Notes under the pieces: model-generated
Seen by the model: the letters and a program-made list of their open reading frames with translations, nothing else
Database searches by the model: none
What the model was told of the DNA's origin: nothing
In this document: in pieces, positions 42,561 to 53,558 of the stretch
How positions within the stretch are numbered: the first letter of the stretch is position 1
How the letters are laid out: every line of letters begins with the position of its first letter
Made by a program: the position numbers and the translations under genes
Assembly: GCA_963170055.1 (NCBI GenBank)
Contig: CAUJGJ010000003.1
Coordinates: 2,019,069-2,083,068 of the forward strand
From: Halisarca cf. caerulea
Lineage: Eukaryota; Porifera; Demospongiae; Chondrillida; Halisarcidae
Reading direction: 5' to 3'
Length of the DNA: 64,000 nt

Positions 42561-44492
42561 CTCACACACACATGCGCGCGTGTGCATATAGTACATGGAG
42601 TTTGGTTCTTATATGCAAAACTTCTTTGTAGCTAATTAATCACATAATATAGATCACACTATCCCCCCCCCCCCCCCCCCACACACACACACATTCACAC
42701 AGAAACATCTATGCACAAAGATACAGATACATCAGTTTTGTCACACGTACAAGCTACTTATTCCCAAAGTAAAATTTTAATATTTGAAAGGATTCTTCTA
42801 TTTGTATTTCGCAGCATTATTTACGTAGCCTTCGACAGGAAACCCGTATTCTCACAACGGATACCATTGTGCACAAGCATGACTGTTGGCATCGTTTTTA
42901 TCACTGATGCCCCTTTTAGATTTCCATACGAAAATCATTCCGTTACATACGTAGATAAGGTCACTCACCAGGTATATTGAGGAGCATTAGCCACAGTTAC
43001 AAAGCACTCGCATCCTTTTCCTAGGAGGAGTTAGCGGAAAACTGTTTCGAAGGTAAAAGTTGTATTCTAGTCAGGATTCGTCCGTACAAGAAATATGGCA
43101 ATTGGTAGGCTTATACGGGCTATTTTTGAAATTTCTCCATTTCGCAAGTAAGAGTAAAAAGAAGCCCTCAAGGTCTCTTTCTAGACACAACAGTGAGCTA
43201 TCGTGAAGATTCGCCCGCAATCACTCGAAGCGCATGTCAGCGAACTGCAAACAAAAATTGGCCTATCTTTATTAAAATAGGATTGTAGAAATTATATAAT
43301 ATAATAATAGATATGTACATCGAGATTATAATCACCAAAATTTTTGTATAATTGTTTAGTCTAGCTTTCTGTGAGCAAAGATTGAATGAAACCAGCAAAG
43401 AAGAGAACATTTCTCAGTTATAACTGCTTGTAAACTAAACACAATGGATTTACACAACAATAAAGTTGGCTCGATTGGTTGTCTTATAGGCATCAGATAT
43501 ATGACAAGCATGCATGTGTTTTTGTCTAAAAAAGTAATACAAAAGGAACAAATTACCAGTCAACAGAGAGCAAAGAAATGCCAAAAAGACTAAAAACAGA
43601 GAGACGGAACTGTCGCAAAGTTTTTCTTTGTTCTATACTGACTGGCGATAAATGAAAAAAAGTCAACAGATCATTAATCGTGTATTAACAAATTTAGCCT
43701 ACGATGATAATTTGGCACAAAAACATAGCCATTTTGGGTGTTCTAGAGCTCCAGCACCGTTCTGAGTGCTAGAGTACTTTAACTACCCACGGTTTTGTAC
43801 CCAAATATAGGCCGTACAAAATAAAGGGTACGTGAAAATTTGTAGCACAAATGGAAAAGGGTTAATTAGGGGAAGAGATTTGGTCAGTGCTTAGATACTC
43901 TACATATACTACACATATGTACCCGGGACTGGAATTTTCATGCAAGTATTTTGTATTGGAAAGTATTATGATAATGCGTACTTTGTGTATGTAATATTAC
44001 ATGACATCACTTTCTATGTGACCACAATACTTTACACTTTTTCGAGGAAGGCTTTAGGTAATTACTTTATATCGTCCAAAACAAAGCTAAACAGCTTTCC
44101 ATTACTAAGCATCATGCATCTGTCACAAAAGTAAGATAAAAGTCAAGACGATGTACAATTGGTTCTACCCTAGACATCTGTAGCAAAGAAAACAGCACCA
44201 TACAAAATCAACTGAAATGGGTTTAGATTTCACATTTTTGTCACAGTTACCAAAATACTGTACTTTGAACGACCTTGAATTGGTCCTAAGCACAATCTTC
44301 ACATTACCGTGCATGTACTCATCCACGTTAGAAGTCTCAAATCCTTTAGAGAACAAAGTTAGGATAACTTTTTACTCCAATCGGCATTGTCTCACTAATA
44401 TCACTGTATTTTTGTCACTTTTCTCCCAATGGATTCTATTCCTCCTTCAAATTGTAGCTCATCTAACACTGCATGCACTGCACAGACATATT
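42561..44492. other. no gene recognised
   Basis: Contains a C run and short CA tract at 42663-42690. On the minus strand near 43040-42970 a short Cys-containing frame (GKGCECFVTVANAPQYT) runs into a GTGAGT donor-like site, which might be an exon of an antisense gene; evidence is too thin to call. Otherwise AT-rich and featureless. Confidence 0.35.
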
Positions 44493-44745
44493 TCCATCAG
44501 GATACTACCATTTTTGCAGTATATGACATCATTATGCTTGCAAAATCCTTCATTGGTTAAAACAATTCCAAGATTTTGTTCATAAAAAAAACTACACACT
44601 TCACTTGATTTGGTCAGAATCACTTGAAAAGCTCTTGAATTTGATTCCCAGAAATGTATGGATCTAAAATCATATCTTTGCTCACTCATTCTATTTCAAT
44701 TTTGCCATTTCTTCGCCACACGTGTAAAGTATTGTGGTCACACTG
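44493..44745. repeat. ~250-bp dispersed repeat, copy 2
   Basis: Same order of words as 18238-18500 (GGATACTACCATTTTTGCAG, TTGGTCAGAATCACTTGAAA, TTGATTCCCAGAAATG), same orientation, clearly diverged. It lies just left of the Ig exon. Confidence 0.7.
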
Positions 44746-44867
44746 TGGTCAACCTGTTAATTAATGCTCCATTTTCTTAGTGTAAGTTCCTCATTGGACA
44801 TACGTTATTATGTAAATAGGAATTTGTATATATGTCTGTTTCATTTTGTCTTGTTTTTACCACCCAG

Positions 44868-45259
44868 CACTCAATTTAATCTATTAGGTCAAACGGCAGT
44901 CTTAAGTGGTACCAACTATGTCAGTGGTAGTGGATTCTGTTTTGGTGATCAGCCTATGAAGGAAGGGAATCCATTCATAGCATGTACAGCTTCAGGATTC
45001 ACTGAACCAGTGGCCTCATATTCCATATTATGGTCCATTGATGGTGGCTCTGTCTTAAATGGGGATGAATTGGAACTCGCGTATCCTGATCATTTTGATG
45101 CTGTGACACCAAAACCAGGAGAGTTTCGACTGAACATTCTCAATGTTACTAGCTTGGGGGTGTCCTCTGTTGCCTGTAGGATAAGAGGCATTAACAGTAT
45201 TGGAGATGACGTGGGAGCAACACCACTATCAACACCAGAGAATATCTCAGTTGTTAGCA
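44868..45259 (+). CDS. Ig-like domain exon of an extracellular mosaic protein
   Basis: Acceptor TTTTTACCACCCAG ends at 44867 and donor GTAAGT starts at 45260. The exon encodes about 130 residues: TQFNLLGQTAVLSGTNYVSG, NPFIACTASGFTEPVASYSI with the first Ig cysteine, LWSIDGGS with the core Trp, GEFRLNILNVTSLGVSSVAC with the second cysteine, and NISVVS at the end. This is an Ig-like fold. The upstream intron is phase 2 and the downstream intron phase 1. The donor remainder (A) joins the AT at 53007 to make Asn, in frame with the FN3 exon. Likely a cell-surface or secreted receptor or adhesion protein. The exact protein is not recognised. Confidence 0.7.
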
Positions 45260-45912
45260 GTAAGTAAATGTGCAGTACATCTTATTGTGTGCATATTAAC
45301 TGGGAATAGTGTACCATGTACGTACGTATGTCGGAGATTTTCTAAGGAACTCACTAAAGGCAACATACATACAGCCAACTCTAGCCTCCTTAACAGACCC
45401 AGTGGTCATGAAAGTCGGAGATAACCCAGTCTAACCTACGTAGTTAGCCGGGAAAGGAGGTCTTACATCCTCCGCAGTAGACCTAATAATCGAATAAGTA
45501 TAGGACAACCAAACCTAGTATAGCCTATTTAGTCTTCCAGCAATCCTACATACCTTTTATTACTATTGTAGTGATGTATACCTTCTCTATTTGGGGGGTG
45601 AAGGCCATTAGAGAATATAACAAAGGCGCTGAAGTGCTTTGTGAATAACAGCGTTCCCTGGATGCCCATTTTGGTCATTGCACTCAAGACTGAGCTGAAT
45701 TTTCACTCATAGTGTTTCATCTGGTGAATATTTGAATACGTAATGGTACAGTACAAATCATTGAAAACTGAACTTTTTGTCCAACACGAGACGGACACGA
45801 GGTGTGAATGAAGCGGGCATCCTGTGGTGTCTGTCTCTATCCATCCTGCATTCACACCTGTTAGTACTTGATAAATTTTGATTGAAGAGTATTTAGTGAG
45901 ATTCTCTGTAAT
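45260..45912. other. intron sequence, nothing recognised
   Basis: Start of the long intron between the Ig and FN3 exons; no repeat ends defined. Confidence 0.4.
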
Positions 45913-46455
45913 GTTAAAGGGGAACTGACATTAAAATTTTAGGTGTACTTTTTATATTAGTATAATAGAGTATTTAGTATAAAACCTCCACAATAGACAA
46001 ATTTATCCTTCTGCGCCCACCATCTGAGGAATACGGCGGCTTCAAAGTCACACCTACTGACCACCATGGGTTTTTTTTCAGTTAAACATCACAACATGTC
46101 ATCTGGTAGCATCCGTCTCGAGGCGTCCGTACTAAAGAATATGGCAGGAGTCGTTCCCTATCAATTCGAGCTGGTTTATAACCCCAGCGAACCTGTTCAA
46201 GAGCGAGATTCTAGTAGTAGTGATGATGAATCACCCTCTGTCCATGGTTGAAGGGAAGATAACGAGTTATCTTGGTGTTCCTGCAGGAAATGCGCCTGAA
46301 TGGACAAGGAGGTGGAGTGCTTGTGCTGTCGTGAGATAGCGCAAGTTAACTCTAAGCTCTAAAGTTCAGGAAAGGCCTGCATTACGGAATTACCAGATTT
46401 GCAGTCGGTCTGTTTAGATCCTAATGTCCTGGAGATGGTTCTTGTGGTACTGGAC
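45913..46455 (+). pseudogene. P2RX7_C-like zinc-domain protein, transposon-derived, broken
   Basis: The element begins TTAAAGGGGAACTGACATT (45913), the end type also seen at 16126-16144. From about 46100 one frame reads VVPYQFELVYNPSEPVQERD then a Ser/Asp/Glu run, a TGA, REDNELSWCSCRKCA, a TGA, MDKEVECLCCREIAQVNSKL, a TAA, and GKACITELPDLQSVCLDPNV. The spaced Cys pattern (WCSC.KC ... ECLCC.E ... CIT ... VCL) matches the zinc-binding domain named after the P2X7 receptor C-terminus, found in many transposon-linked invertebrate proteins. Three stops lie in the one frame. It ends where the pogo remnant begins. Confidence 0.6.
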
Positions 46456-47337
46456 AACAGATTGTACATCAAATGCCTTGGGAAAACAGCGTGGTCTAGC
46501 TGACTTTGCGATAACTACGCTGCTTGCACTTTTTTGTACCTGAAATCGGTCCTGTTGCAAGGGTCTTGTTGGGCTCCAATCGGAAGAACAAACCAGTCTC
46601 ATCCATGTTGTATATACAATCTGGTGCATATTCACACAAGACCTCCTTCAGTTTCCTCCTCCGATCCTCAACAACTTCAGCATTCACACTGGCTGACTCA
46701 CCATGAACAACTCATACCTTGATCCCATGGCGCTTTTTGAAGCCTTGCAGCCACCCACTAGAATAAGTGAGTCCAACAATTCCCAGAGATTCCCTAAACT
46801 CTTTGGCTTTCACCCTCAGCATGTCATCTGAGATGGCCAGATTTTGTGAACGAACATTGCCGAACCAAGTCCAATGAGCTTCCTCAAGTTGTGTGAAACG
46901 TCCCTCAGATTTCTTAGTGGAGCTAGAATCATCAGTACTAAAGCCACTTGTCCGAGTCACGAAGGATGTCGCTGATGGTCGTTTGTCCTATCTCCACGGA
47001 ATCTTCTTCGCAAATAAGCATACGTATTTCTTCTTGTGTAGCCTTAGGATGATTCTTCTTGTAGCTGCAGATCTTCTTAACGTTACTGAAATGGAAACTC
47101 TGGGACACTTGGAAGAAACTTTGGTAACCATCCGTGTGACGGATATAGCAGTAGAACAACATACAGAGAACTAGCAATTCATTCCCACGTGGCCATGTCG
47201 GATACGGATAACTCAGCTCCGGATAACTCTGTATAATTTACCATACTTATGTATGCTAAAATTTTTGTTCCTTATCCAATGAACCAGTTATATCAGATTT
47301 CCGGGTAAATCAAGGTCGGATAAATCAGAGCTTTCTG
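46414..47337 (-). pseudogene. pogo transposase 5' part, truncated
   Basis: Right end near 47337 starts TACAGAAAGCTCTGATTTAT, a pogo-type terminus. The minus strand then encodes KKICSYKKNHPKATQEEIRM and TTISDILRDSDKWL (CENP-B N-terminal HTH), FTQLEEAHWTWFGNVRSQNL and YSSGWLQGFKKRHGIKV (second DNA-binding domain), and YAPDCIYNMDETGLFFRLEP (first catalytic Asp), then ARPRCFPKAFDVQ. It ends there; the second and third acidic residues are missing. Frame changes at about 46950, 46700 and 46550. Confidence 0.85.
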
Positions 47338-47344
47338 TATATAG

Positions 47345-49497
47345 AAAACTACAACTGTCAAACGCTGTCATAAAATGTTGAAAACACCTAATCAATAATG
47401 TTCAATAATGTTTTCTTGTTTGACCTCCAATCCACTGGCTTCAGCATACACAACATTTCCCTCCGACTTTAATTCCAAGATGCATGCAGTCTGTTGGGAG
47501 GATGACTTGCACGGGTTGATCGTCTTATTGGATTAGTTACATCATTTCCTGGAATGGGACTGGGTAGGCAATCATCTGAGGTTCGAGCTGTAGATAAGAA
47601 TCTTCGCACTTGATCAAAATGTCGATGAAGAACACACCCGTCTTCAGTTTGTACATCGATATTGGTAGATCCTTGGACATCAACAATTCCAGGAATCCAT
47701 CTTGGTCCCGAGGCCCAATTACGCACATACACCAAATCACCAATTGAGAAGTCAGGAGATTTCTTCCTTTGCTATGAACCATTTTCTGCTGTAACAGTTT
47801 CAACTTTACACGCATCTCCATGTTTGGTCTCATCAATTGCAAATGTGTTCTCATGCTTCTCTTCAAGAACAGTTCCGCTGGAGATACTCCAGTAGTAGTA
47901 GTTGGTGTGCTTCGATAGTGGAAGAGAAAACGTGCTAGGTTTGTTTCTACATCTGTAGAATCACTAGCCTTCTTCATCGCCTGCTAAAATGTTTGAACTG
48001 CCCTCTCAGCCAGGCCGTTACTGGATGGATGATATGGTGCAATGGTAAGGTGCTGTATGCCATTTCTTTGAGTGAATTCATGAAATTCAGCACTGGTGAA
48101 TTGAGTTCCATTATCTGAAACTATTAGCTGTGGTAAGCCATACCTTGCAAACATGGATCGGAGTTGCTGAATGGTATTAGCTGCTGTGGCTGAAGGTACT
48201 GAAACAACTTCAATCCACTTTGAGTGAGCATCTACTACCAACAGGAACATTTTCCCAAGAAAGGGACCAGCATAATCTATATGTATCCTCTTCCAAGGTT
48301 TGGTTGGCCACTCCCAAGGGTGAATTGGAGCAGCTGTGGGAGATGTAGCCTTCTCCTGGCATGAAGTGCACGTCTTGACAGACTCTTCTATTTGATCATC
48401 GATTCCAGGCCACCAGACTACACTTTTTGTCAAACTCTTCATGTGAGTCATACCCCTGGATGTCCATCATGTAGGGGTTGAGCGACAGCCTTTTGCCCTC
48501 TAGCTGGAATCACCACTCGGTTGCCCCAGAGCAAGCACTGGTCCTCCACCGATAATTCATTCCTACGTTGATAGTAGGCTTGGAGCTCTCCCTCCACAGA
48601 TGAGGGCCATCCCTGCAATACCATGGTTTTCACCTTTGACAGGATTGGGTCCAATTTGGTCCATTTCCTGATGGTACTGGCTGTAATTGGCGAGTTGTCC
48701 AATACTTCCATCAGATGAAGTGATTCACCAACAATGGGTATGTCCCTTGGCATTATCTTTAATGGCAGTCGGCTTAGTGAATCTGCATTGATAAGGCAAG
48801 AACAATGTTTGTACTTCAGACAATAATCATATGCACTCAATGATGAGGCCCATCTCTGGGTACGAGCGGATGCCTTGGTGGAGATATGGCGTGAAGGATT
48901 TAGAATACTCTGCAAGGGCTTGTGGTCGGAATAGATGGTAAATTTCCTTCCATACAAGTATTGGTGGAATTTCTTTACTGCCCACACTATCGCCAATCCT
49001 TCCCGTTCCAACTGTGAATAATTGCATTCGGATGTAGCCAATGAACGGCTAGCATAGGCTACTGGCTTCAGGTGTCCTGGTCCCGGATGCGAAAGGACAG
49101 CACCAAGTCCATAAGGTCAGATGTCACATTCTAGGACTAAGTCCTTATCAGGATCATAATGTACCAACACGGAGGCAGATGTAAGGCTGGATTTGGCTGC
49201 TTGAAAAGCTTCCTCTTGAGCTGCAGTCCTCTTCCATTTGGTATGCTTCTCCAGGAGCTGGTACAAAGGTGCAAGCTGAGTAGTCAAGTCAGGTAGAAAC
49301 TTAGCATAGTGTGATATCATCCCCACAAAGGATCTTAGCTGACTAAGATTCTGAGGTGTGGGTGCTTCCTTCACTGTCTTGATCTTTTCCTCTGTGGGGC
49401 TCAATCCTTCTGCAGAGATAGAATGACCCGAATATTCAACGGAGGATGCAAAAAAGGTACACTTACTCTTCTTCAATTTCATTCCACAGCACTTATT
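47345..49497 (-). pseudogene. Ty3/gypsy retrotransposon pol remnant
   Basis: From 49497 leftward: end of reverse transcriptase (CGMKLKKSKCTFFASSVEYS), tether and RNase H (LRSFVGMISHYAKFLPDLTT, then LEREGLAIVWAVKKFHQYLY and TIYSDHKPLQSI). Integrase follows, with zinc-finger remnant (CTSCQEKATSP), core (IHIDYAGPFLGKMFLLVVDA, LIVSDNGTQFTSAEF, APYHPSSNGLAERAVQTF) and a C-terminal region to 47469. Lesions: TGA near 49117, frameshift near 48450, TAG near 47984, frameshift near 47735. Gag, protease and most of the polymerase are absent, cut at 49497 by a hairpin-ended repeat. A purine tract (GGAGGGAAA) followed by TGTTGTGTATG at about 47465-47445 marks the probable start of a 3' LTR, itself cut at 47345 by the pogo end. 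Confidence 0.9.
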
Positions 49498-50010
49498 ATG
49501 GAGTACGGTAGTACTCCATATGTAGGATTGACACGAAAAAACATGGCCGCCATACATTAGCGAAAATTTGTTTTCACCAAAAAACTAACGGGATGGTGAC
49601 TCCATCGTTTTCAAAAGTAGATTTTGGTGCATTTTGACACACCAGCTACAAGGAAAAGTAGTTTAAAAGCTTCGTAAAGCTATCTCTTCGAAGAAATGCG
49701 AAGTACACTCGCTGAGGTATGGGTCCGCAACACCATAGCATTTTAAGATTATTCTTCTTCTTCTTCTTCTCGTCGTTTTTTTGAACTGAGCTACAGGTCG
49801 CCAGGAAGGTTGTATAGCTCTCATCTCTCGCCAGTGAGTTCTTATTCCTAGCGTGAAGTGCCTTTTTGTAGGTTTTGAAGCAACATGTACATTTCTGATG
49901 CGAGAAAATTTTCAATAGGCAAATCCCATACATTCGTCGGGTCAGCCATTTTGGGACAAATGTGACGGTTACGCGAGACCAGTCAAATTGAACACATGTT
50001 ACACAGGCCA
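49498..50010. repeat. hairpin-ended repeat plus dispersed 370-bp unit
   Basis: 49498-49519 is a perfect hairpin (ATGGAGTA/TACTCCAT) followed by ATGTAGGATTGACAC: the inverted counterpart of 3789-3825. From about 49620 to 49990 comes a 370-base repeat recurring inverted at 54590-54965 (GAAGTACACTC, TTCTCGTCGTTTTT, GGTTTTGAAGCAACA, GGCAAATCCCATA). Its last part also occurs at 51575-51770. No protein recognised. Confidence 0.7.
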
Positions 50011-50436
50011 AACCTTGAGCGGTCGTGACTGTGTGAGCATCTAATTTATACGCAATTTTTCAGGCGAGTTTTCTGGATGATGATCAGAACTGGCATGATT
50101 GCGCTACGCTATTAATATTTTGGTGCTGGTGCAGTTTACTTGTTAGCCAAAGTTGATTTCTGTACATGTGTTGTGTTTAGTCTGTTAATGCTGGCTGTTA
50201 AGACAAGATATAAAGTATCCAAGCTTGCTCAGATACCAGTCCTACTTTAAATATCCTCAGTTATGTGTGTATTTATGAGTTTAAATGACCTGTAATTAAT
50301 GTAAGCCTTCCACCTATATCACTATTGTGTTATGTAGCATCACTTGTATTACAGTACTACTTGTCTCATCATTACTTCAATTAGTATCTTGCTTTGTACA
50401 TCAGTGGCATAAATGACAGTCATACAATAACATGTC
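50011..50436. other. nothing recognised; 3' flank of the Gly/Arg-rich gene
   Basis: AT-rich, no repeat boundary seen. On the minus strand this would contain the 3' UTR of the neighbouring gene; no AATAAA was identified close to the stop. Confidence 0.35.
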
Positions 50437-51024
50437 TTAATAAAAGTTAATGTTATATATTTTTGCTCCCCTCCTACCTACACGACCTCGATATCCACCT
50501 CCATGACCTCCACGACCTCCACCACCACCTCTACGACCTCCACCACCATCTCCACGACCCTGACCTCCACCACCACCTCCACGACCCCGATAACCACCAC
50601 CACCTCCATGATCCCAACCTCCACCACCACCTCCACGACCCTGAGCTCCACCACCATTGCTCCAACCTCCTCCTCCTTGACCACCACTCTGACTTCCATC
50701 TCTTTGATCTTCACCTTGCCCCTGACTTTCTTTCTTCTTTTTCCCCTTCCCTCCTCTTTTTCCTCTGGCCCTCTTCTCTACATCTTCCTCTTCTTCATTA
50801 TCTACCTTCCTTCTCTTTGCAATTCCCACCTCACTTCCATCCTCATTGCAACTGCCTCTCACATCTAAATCTTCTCTTTTGCTCTCTTCATTACAGCTAA
50901 CACTGTCACTGTCATCATTAGTCCTCCCCTGTACTTCAATTTGCTCCCCCACTTCCTCCTGGACCAACTCCCTCAGCTCTTCTGTAGATATGTCGAGGCT
51001 GTTCTCCTGCTCCGAGTAGTCCAT
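50437..51024 (-). CDS. Gly/Arg-rich (RGG) nuclear protein, single exon
   Basis: About 195 residues from MDYSEQENSLDISTEELREL. An acidic N-terminal half (QEEVGEQIEV, NDDSDSVSCNEESKREDLDV) is followed by a classic basic nuclear-import stretch AKRRKVD, a Glu run, a Lys/Arg block (KRARGKRGGKGKKKKE), then a Gly-rich region of RGG/RGGGG and WDHGG units ending GRVGRRGAKIYNINFY. RGG tails bind RNA and are common in nucleolar and RNA-granule proteins. An upstream in-frame ATG at 51084 would add 20 residues; 51024 gives a more typical acidic start. The composition is not transposon-like and the frame is intact. It lies antisense in the intron between the Ig and FN3 exons. Specific orthology is not recognised. 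Confidence 0.6.
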   Translation of the reverse strand: MDYSEQENSLDISTEELRELVQEEVGEQIEVQGRTNDDSDSVSCNEESKREDLDVRGSCNEDGSEVGIAKRRKVDNEEEEDVEKRARGKRGGKGKKKKESQGQGEDQRDGSQSGGQGGGGWSNGGGAQGRGGGGGGWDHGGGGGYRGRGGGGGGQGRGDGGGGRRGGGGGRGGHGGGYRGRVGRRGAKIYNINFY

Positions 51025-51084
51025 AATTTTGCGTATATGTACAGCTGCAATCGGACCCTTACATGCCTGTGACACGTGAAACAT

Positions 51085-51435
51085 GGCTGCAACCGTTTTC
51101 TTTTCGCTAAAGTGGCTGTCGATTTAAAAGCTCAGTAAAAGTGCACGAAGAACGCGAGAAAGTTGTCGAGAAGCAAATTTTATAGTACTTGCAGCGGAGG
51201 AAAGTTTGATCTCAACCACCGGTACGGTTCCTTTTCTATACCCCTCACGCAATTCACCATGGACATGCGTTTGGTTCGGTTACGTAGTATAGATAACCTG
51301 TGGTTCTGCTCTATGCAGACAGAGCTCGATCCCAAGCATTCGATTGGTATTACAAATAATATTATAGTATCTGTTATTTTTTAAGAGCGGATCGAGAGCA
51401 TGCAAAGCAAGTTTAATTTATGTAGTCTCAACTTA
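51085..51435. promoter_or_regulatory. presumed upstream region of the RGG gene
   Basis: Directly 5' of the minus-strand RGG gene. No TATA box or other specific element was identified; assigned by position only. Confidence 0.25.
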
Positions 51436-51876
51436 GTACAGTGGAGCCCTTCTATTCCAGACACCTTGGGAACCAGAAAGGACCATCCTGATTATCGAGG
51501 TATTCTTATTTCAGGGGTTAAAGATGTTATGTACTATTATTATAGGCCTACACTTCTAAAGCATGAAAAAATTTAATACGCAAATCCCATATATTCGCCG
51601 GATCAGCCATTTTCAGATCGGCGATATGGCTAGGCGAGACTAGACGTACGCATACATACAAAGGTCTGTACTTAGATGATCGCCGACTTCAGCACTCTTT
51701 TTGTTCTAGCATTTGTTTTTAGATGGGTACATTGACGTACATTAGTCAGGTAACTGCATAGATTTTTAGTTTCTTCGTCTTGCAAGATTTGATCGTGTTC
51801 CTTCTCAACTGCAGTGGAACTTGAACCTATTCAAGCAACCGTTAATTCGCTATAAAAGGAAAAACCACACGAACAA
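51436..51876. repeat. Tigger-like end and partial 370-bp repeat
   Basis: 51440-51480 reads CAGTGGAGCCCTTCTATTCC then AGACACCTTGGGAACC, resembling a Tigger-type terminus, but no matching partner end was found. 51560-51770 resembles the end of the repeat at 49620-49990 and 54590-54965 (CGCAAATCCCATATATTCGC, GATCGCCGACTTCAG). Confidence 0.5.
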
Positions 51877-52420
51877 GGGTGTATAAAAACCATTGTAGGA
51901 TTGACACAGGATCGTGCAAAAAGCCATTATCAAAAAAGGATTCTCCAATAACACTTGGAACAAGGGTAAGTTGCAAAACCGGTAGAGGGCTAGGTGGGCA
52001 AAGGGTAAGACAGGCATGGGGCTAGATGAGCATAGGGCTACACATACATGAGGCTAGACGGGTATAGGGCTAGACAGAGTTTAGTTGGACTGAGTGCACA
52101 CTGTGCGAATTCCTACATCCTGCATGTGCAGCACATTATACAGTACATATGTGCTGCAGGATGTAGGAATTTGCACAGTGTGCACTCAGTCCAACTAAAC
52201 TCTGTCTAGCCCTATACCCGTCTAGCCTCATGTATGTGTAGCCCTATGCTCATCTAGCCCTATGCCTGTCTTGCCCTTTGCCCACCTAGCCCTCTACCGG
52301 TTTTGCAACTTACCCTTGTTCCAAGTGTTTTTGGAGAATCCTTTTTTGATAATGGCTTTTTGCATGATCCTGTGTCAATCCTACATCCTTTTACCATTTT
52401 TAAATGGTTTTTATACACCC
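51877..52420. repeat. 544-bp foldback element
   Basis: Arms of about 250 bases around a centre near 52135-52150. Outer end GGGTGTATAAAAACCATT; inner end TGCACAGTGTGCACTCAGTC. Homologous to 3142-3556 with about 80 extra bases per arm (ACATACATGAGGCTAGACGG region). The left arm lacks the ATTTAAAAATGG mini-hairpin that the right arm keeps. Confidence 0.9.
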
Positions 52421-52433
52421 TGTACTGTATAAT

Positions 52434-52707
52434 GTGCTGCATATGCGGGATGTAGGAATTTGCACAGTGTGTACTCAGTCCAACTAAACTCTGTCTAGCC
52501 CCATACCCATCTAGCCTCTTGTATGTGTAGCCCTATGCTCATCTAGGCCTATACCTTTCTTGCCCTTTGCCCACCTAACCCTGTACCGGTTTTGCAACTT
52601 ACCCTTGTTCCAAGTGTTTTTGAAGAATCGTTTTTGATAATGCCTCTTTGCACAATCCTGTGTCAATCCTACATCCTCTTACCATTTTTAAATGGTTTTA
52701 TACACCC
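52434..52707. repeat. solo arm of the foldback family
   Basis: A third arm in the same orientation as the right arm of 51877-52420, from GTGCTGCATATGCGGGATGT to the ATACACCC end, about 14 bases after that element. It shows that single arms occur as units. Confidence 0.85.
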
Positions 52708-53006
52708 TTTTTACCTGTTAATTTGTAGTAATTTGAAAGGAGTACACACTGAATTGTTTGATCCATGTATTGAATGAATTTGTGGAAGTAAAATGTACCC
52801 TTTTGTTTTTTTGTTTTTAATTTTAAGCTTCTGAACACTTGAGTAGTTTTCTTTGGGTGTTTTATCTCTGCCATTGTGTATTATGATGTCACTGTGACTT
52901 TTAAATTTTGTTCGAAAAGCAGAATGCACACATTTTTATACACAAATATAGAAGTACAATTTATATGTATGCGTACTAGGGTTTTCTTCTATTGTTTTTC
53001 TAATAG
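52708..53006. other. intron sequence upstream of the FN3 exon
   Basis: AT-rich, no repeat boundaries seen; ends in a pyrimidine-rich acceptor (ATTGTTTTTCTAATAG). Confidence 0.5.
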
Positions 53007-53303
53007 ATATTTCTGCTCCTGAGATGCCCAGAGTTACTCCTTCCCACGCAAGTGTTGAGGTTACAGTCAGTAAACCAAGTGGACTGTGTGAAGGTTTTAG
53101 GAGTAGTCAGATAATCTATGAATTCAAGGTGTACAGGAGTAATAGTTTAGTGACAACTGAAAATGTAACCACCTCTGGACCAACTGCAACTGCTACCTTA
53201 TCAGGTCTCAACAGTGCTACAGAATACAGAGTTGAAATTCGTGTAATCATTGATGGGATCAGCAAGAGTATGTCAGTATCTGAGACTTTTAATACATCAT
53301 CTG
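53007..53303 (+). CDS. fibronectin type III exon
   Basis: Acceptor TTTTCTAATAG at 52996-53006, donor GTAAGT at 53304. The 297-base exon encodes one FN3 domain: ISAPEMPRVTPSHASVEVTV, then YEFKVYRSN, TSGPTATATLSGLNSATEYR (with the conserved L.....Y.V pattern) and VEIRVIIDG, ending SETFNTSS. Both introns are phase 1, so the exon is symmetrical, typical of shuffled extracellular modules. It joins the Ig exon and the EGF exon in frame. Confidence 0.8.
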
Positions 53304-53558
53304 GTAAGTTTGATATACATACAGTATGTATGTGTGTTGTATACAGTAAATAGTTGATATGCTATCACCCATGCATTTTCTTACCAATTACCAATACCAA
53401 GTTGAGTGTGTACTTATATGGATAATACCTCATTAATACTTCACGGTTATACATAGATTATTCTCTTCTGTCCATCCTAGCATTTGTGAGCATATAATAT
53501 GTAAATCATGAGTATATTAAACGGTAATCATCAAGTTTTGCACGATGTTTGCTTATAG

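Noticed and set aside
42218..42635. Long His/Thr-rich and Cys/Val-rich frames
   Set aside because: Translations of a (CA)n microsatellite in several frames.
42812..42970. Possible exon with acceptor-like CGCAG and a nearby CAG|GTATAT, or an antisense exon ending in GTGAGT
   Set aside because: No recognisable domain, and phases do not fit the Ig exon; too weak to call.
50463..50900. His/Leu/Asp-rich and Thr/Ser-rich frames on the + strand
   Set aside because: Shadows of the Gly/Arg-rich gene on the minus strand.
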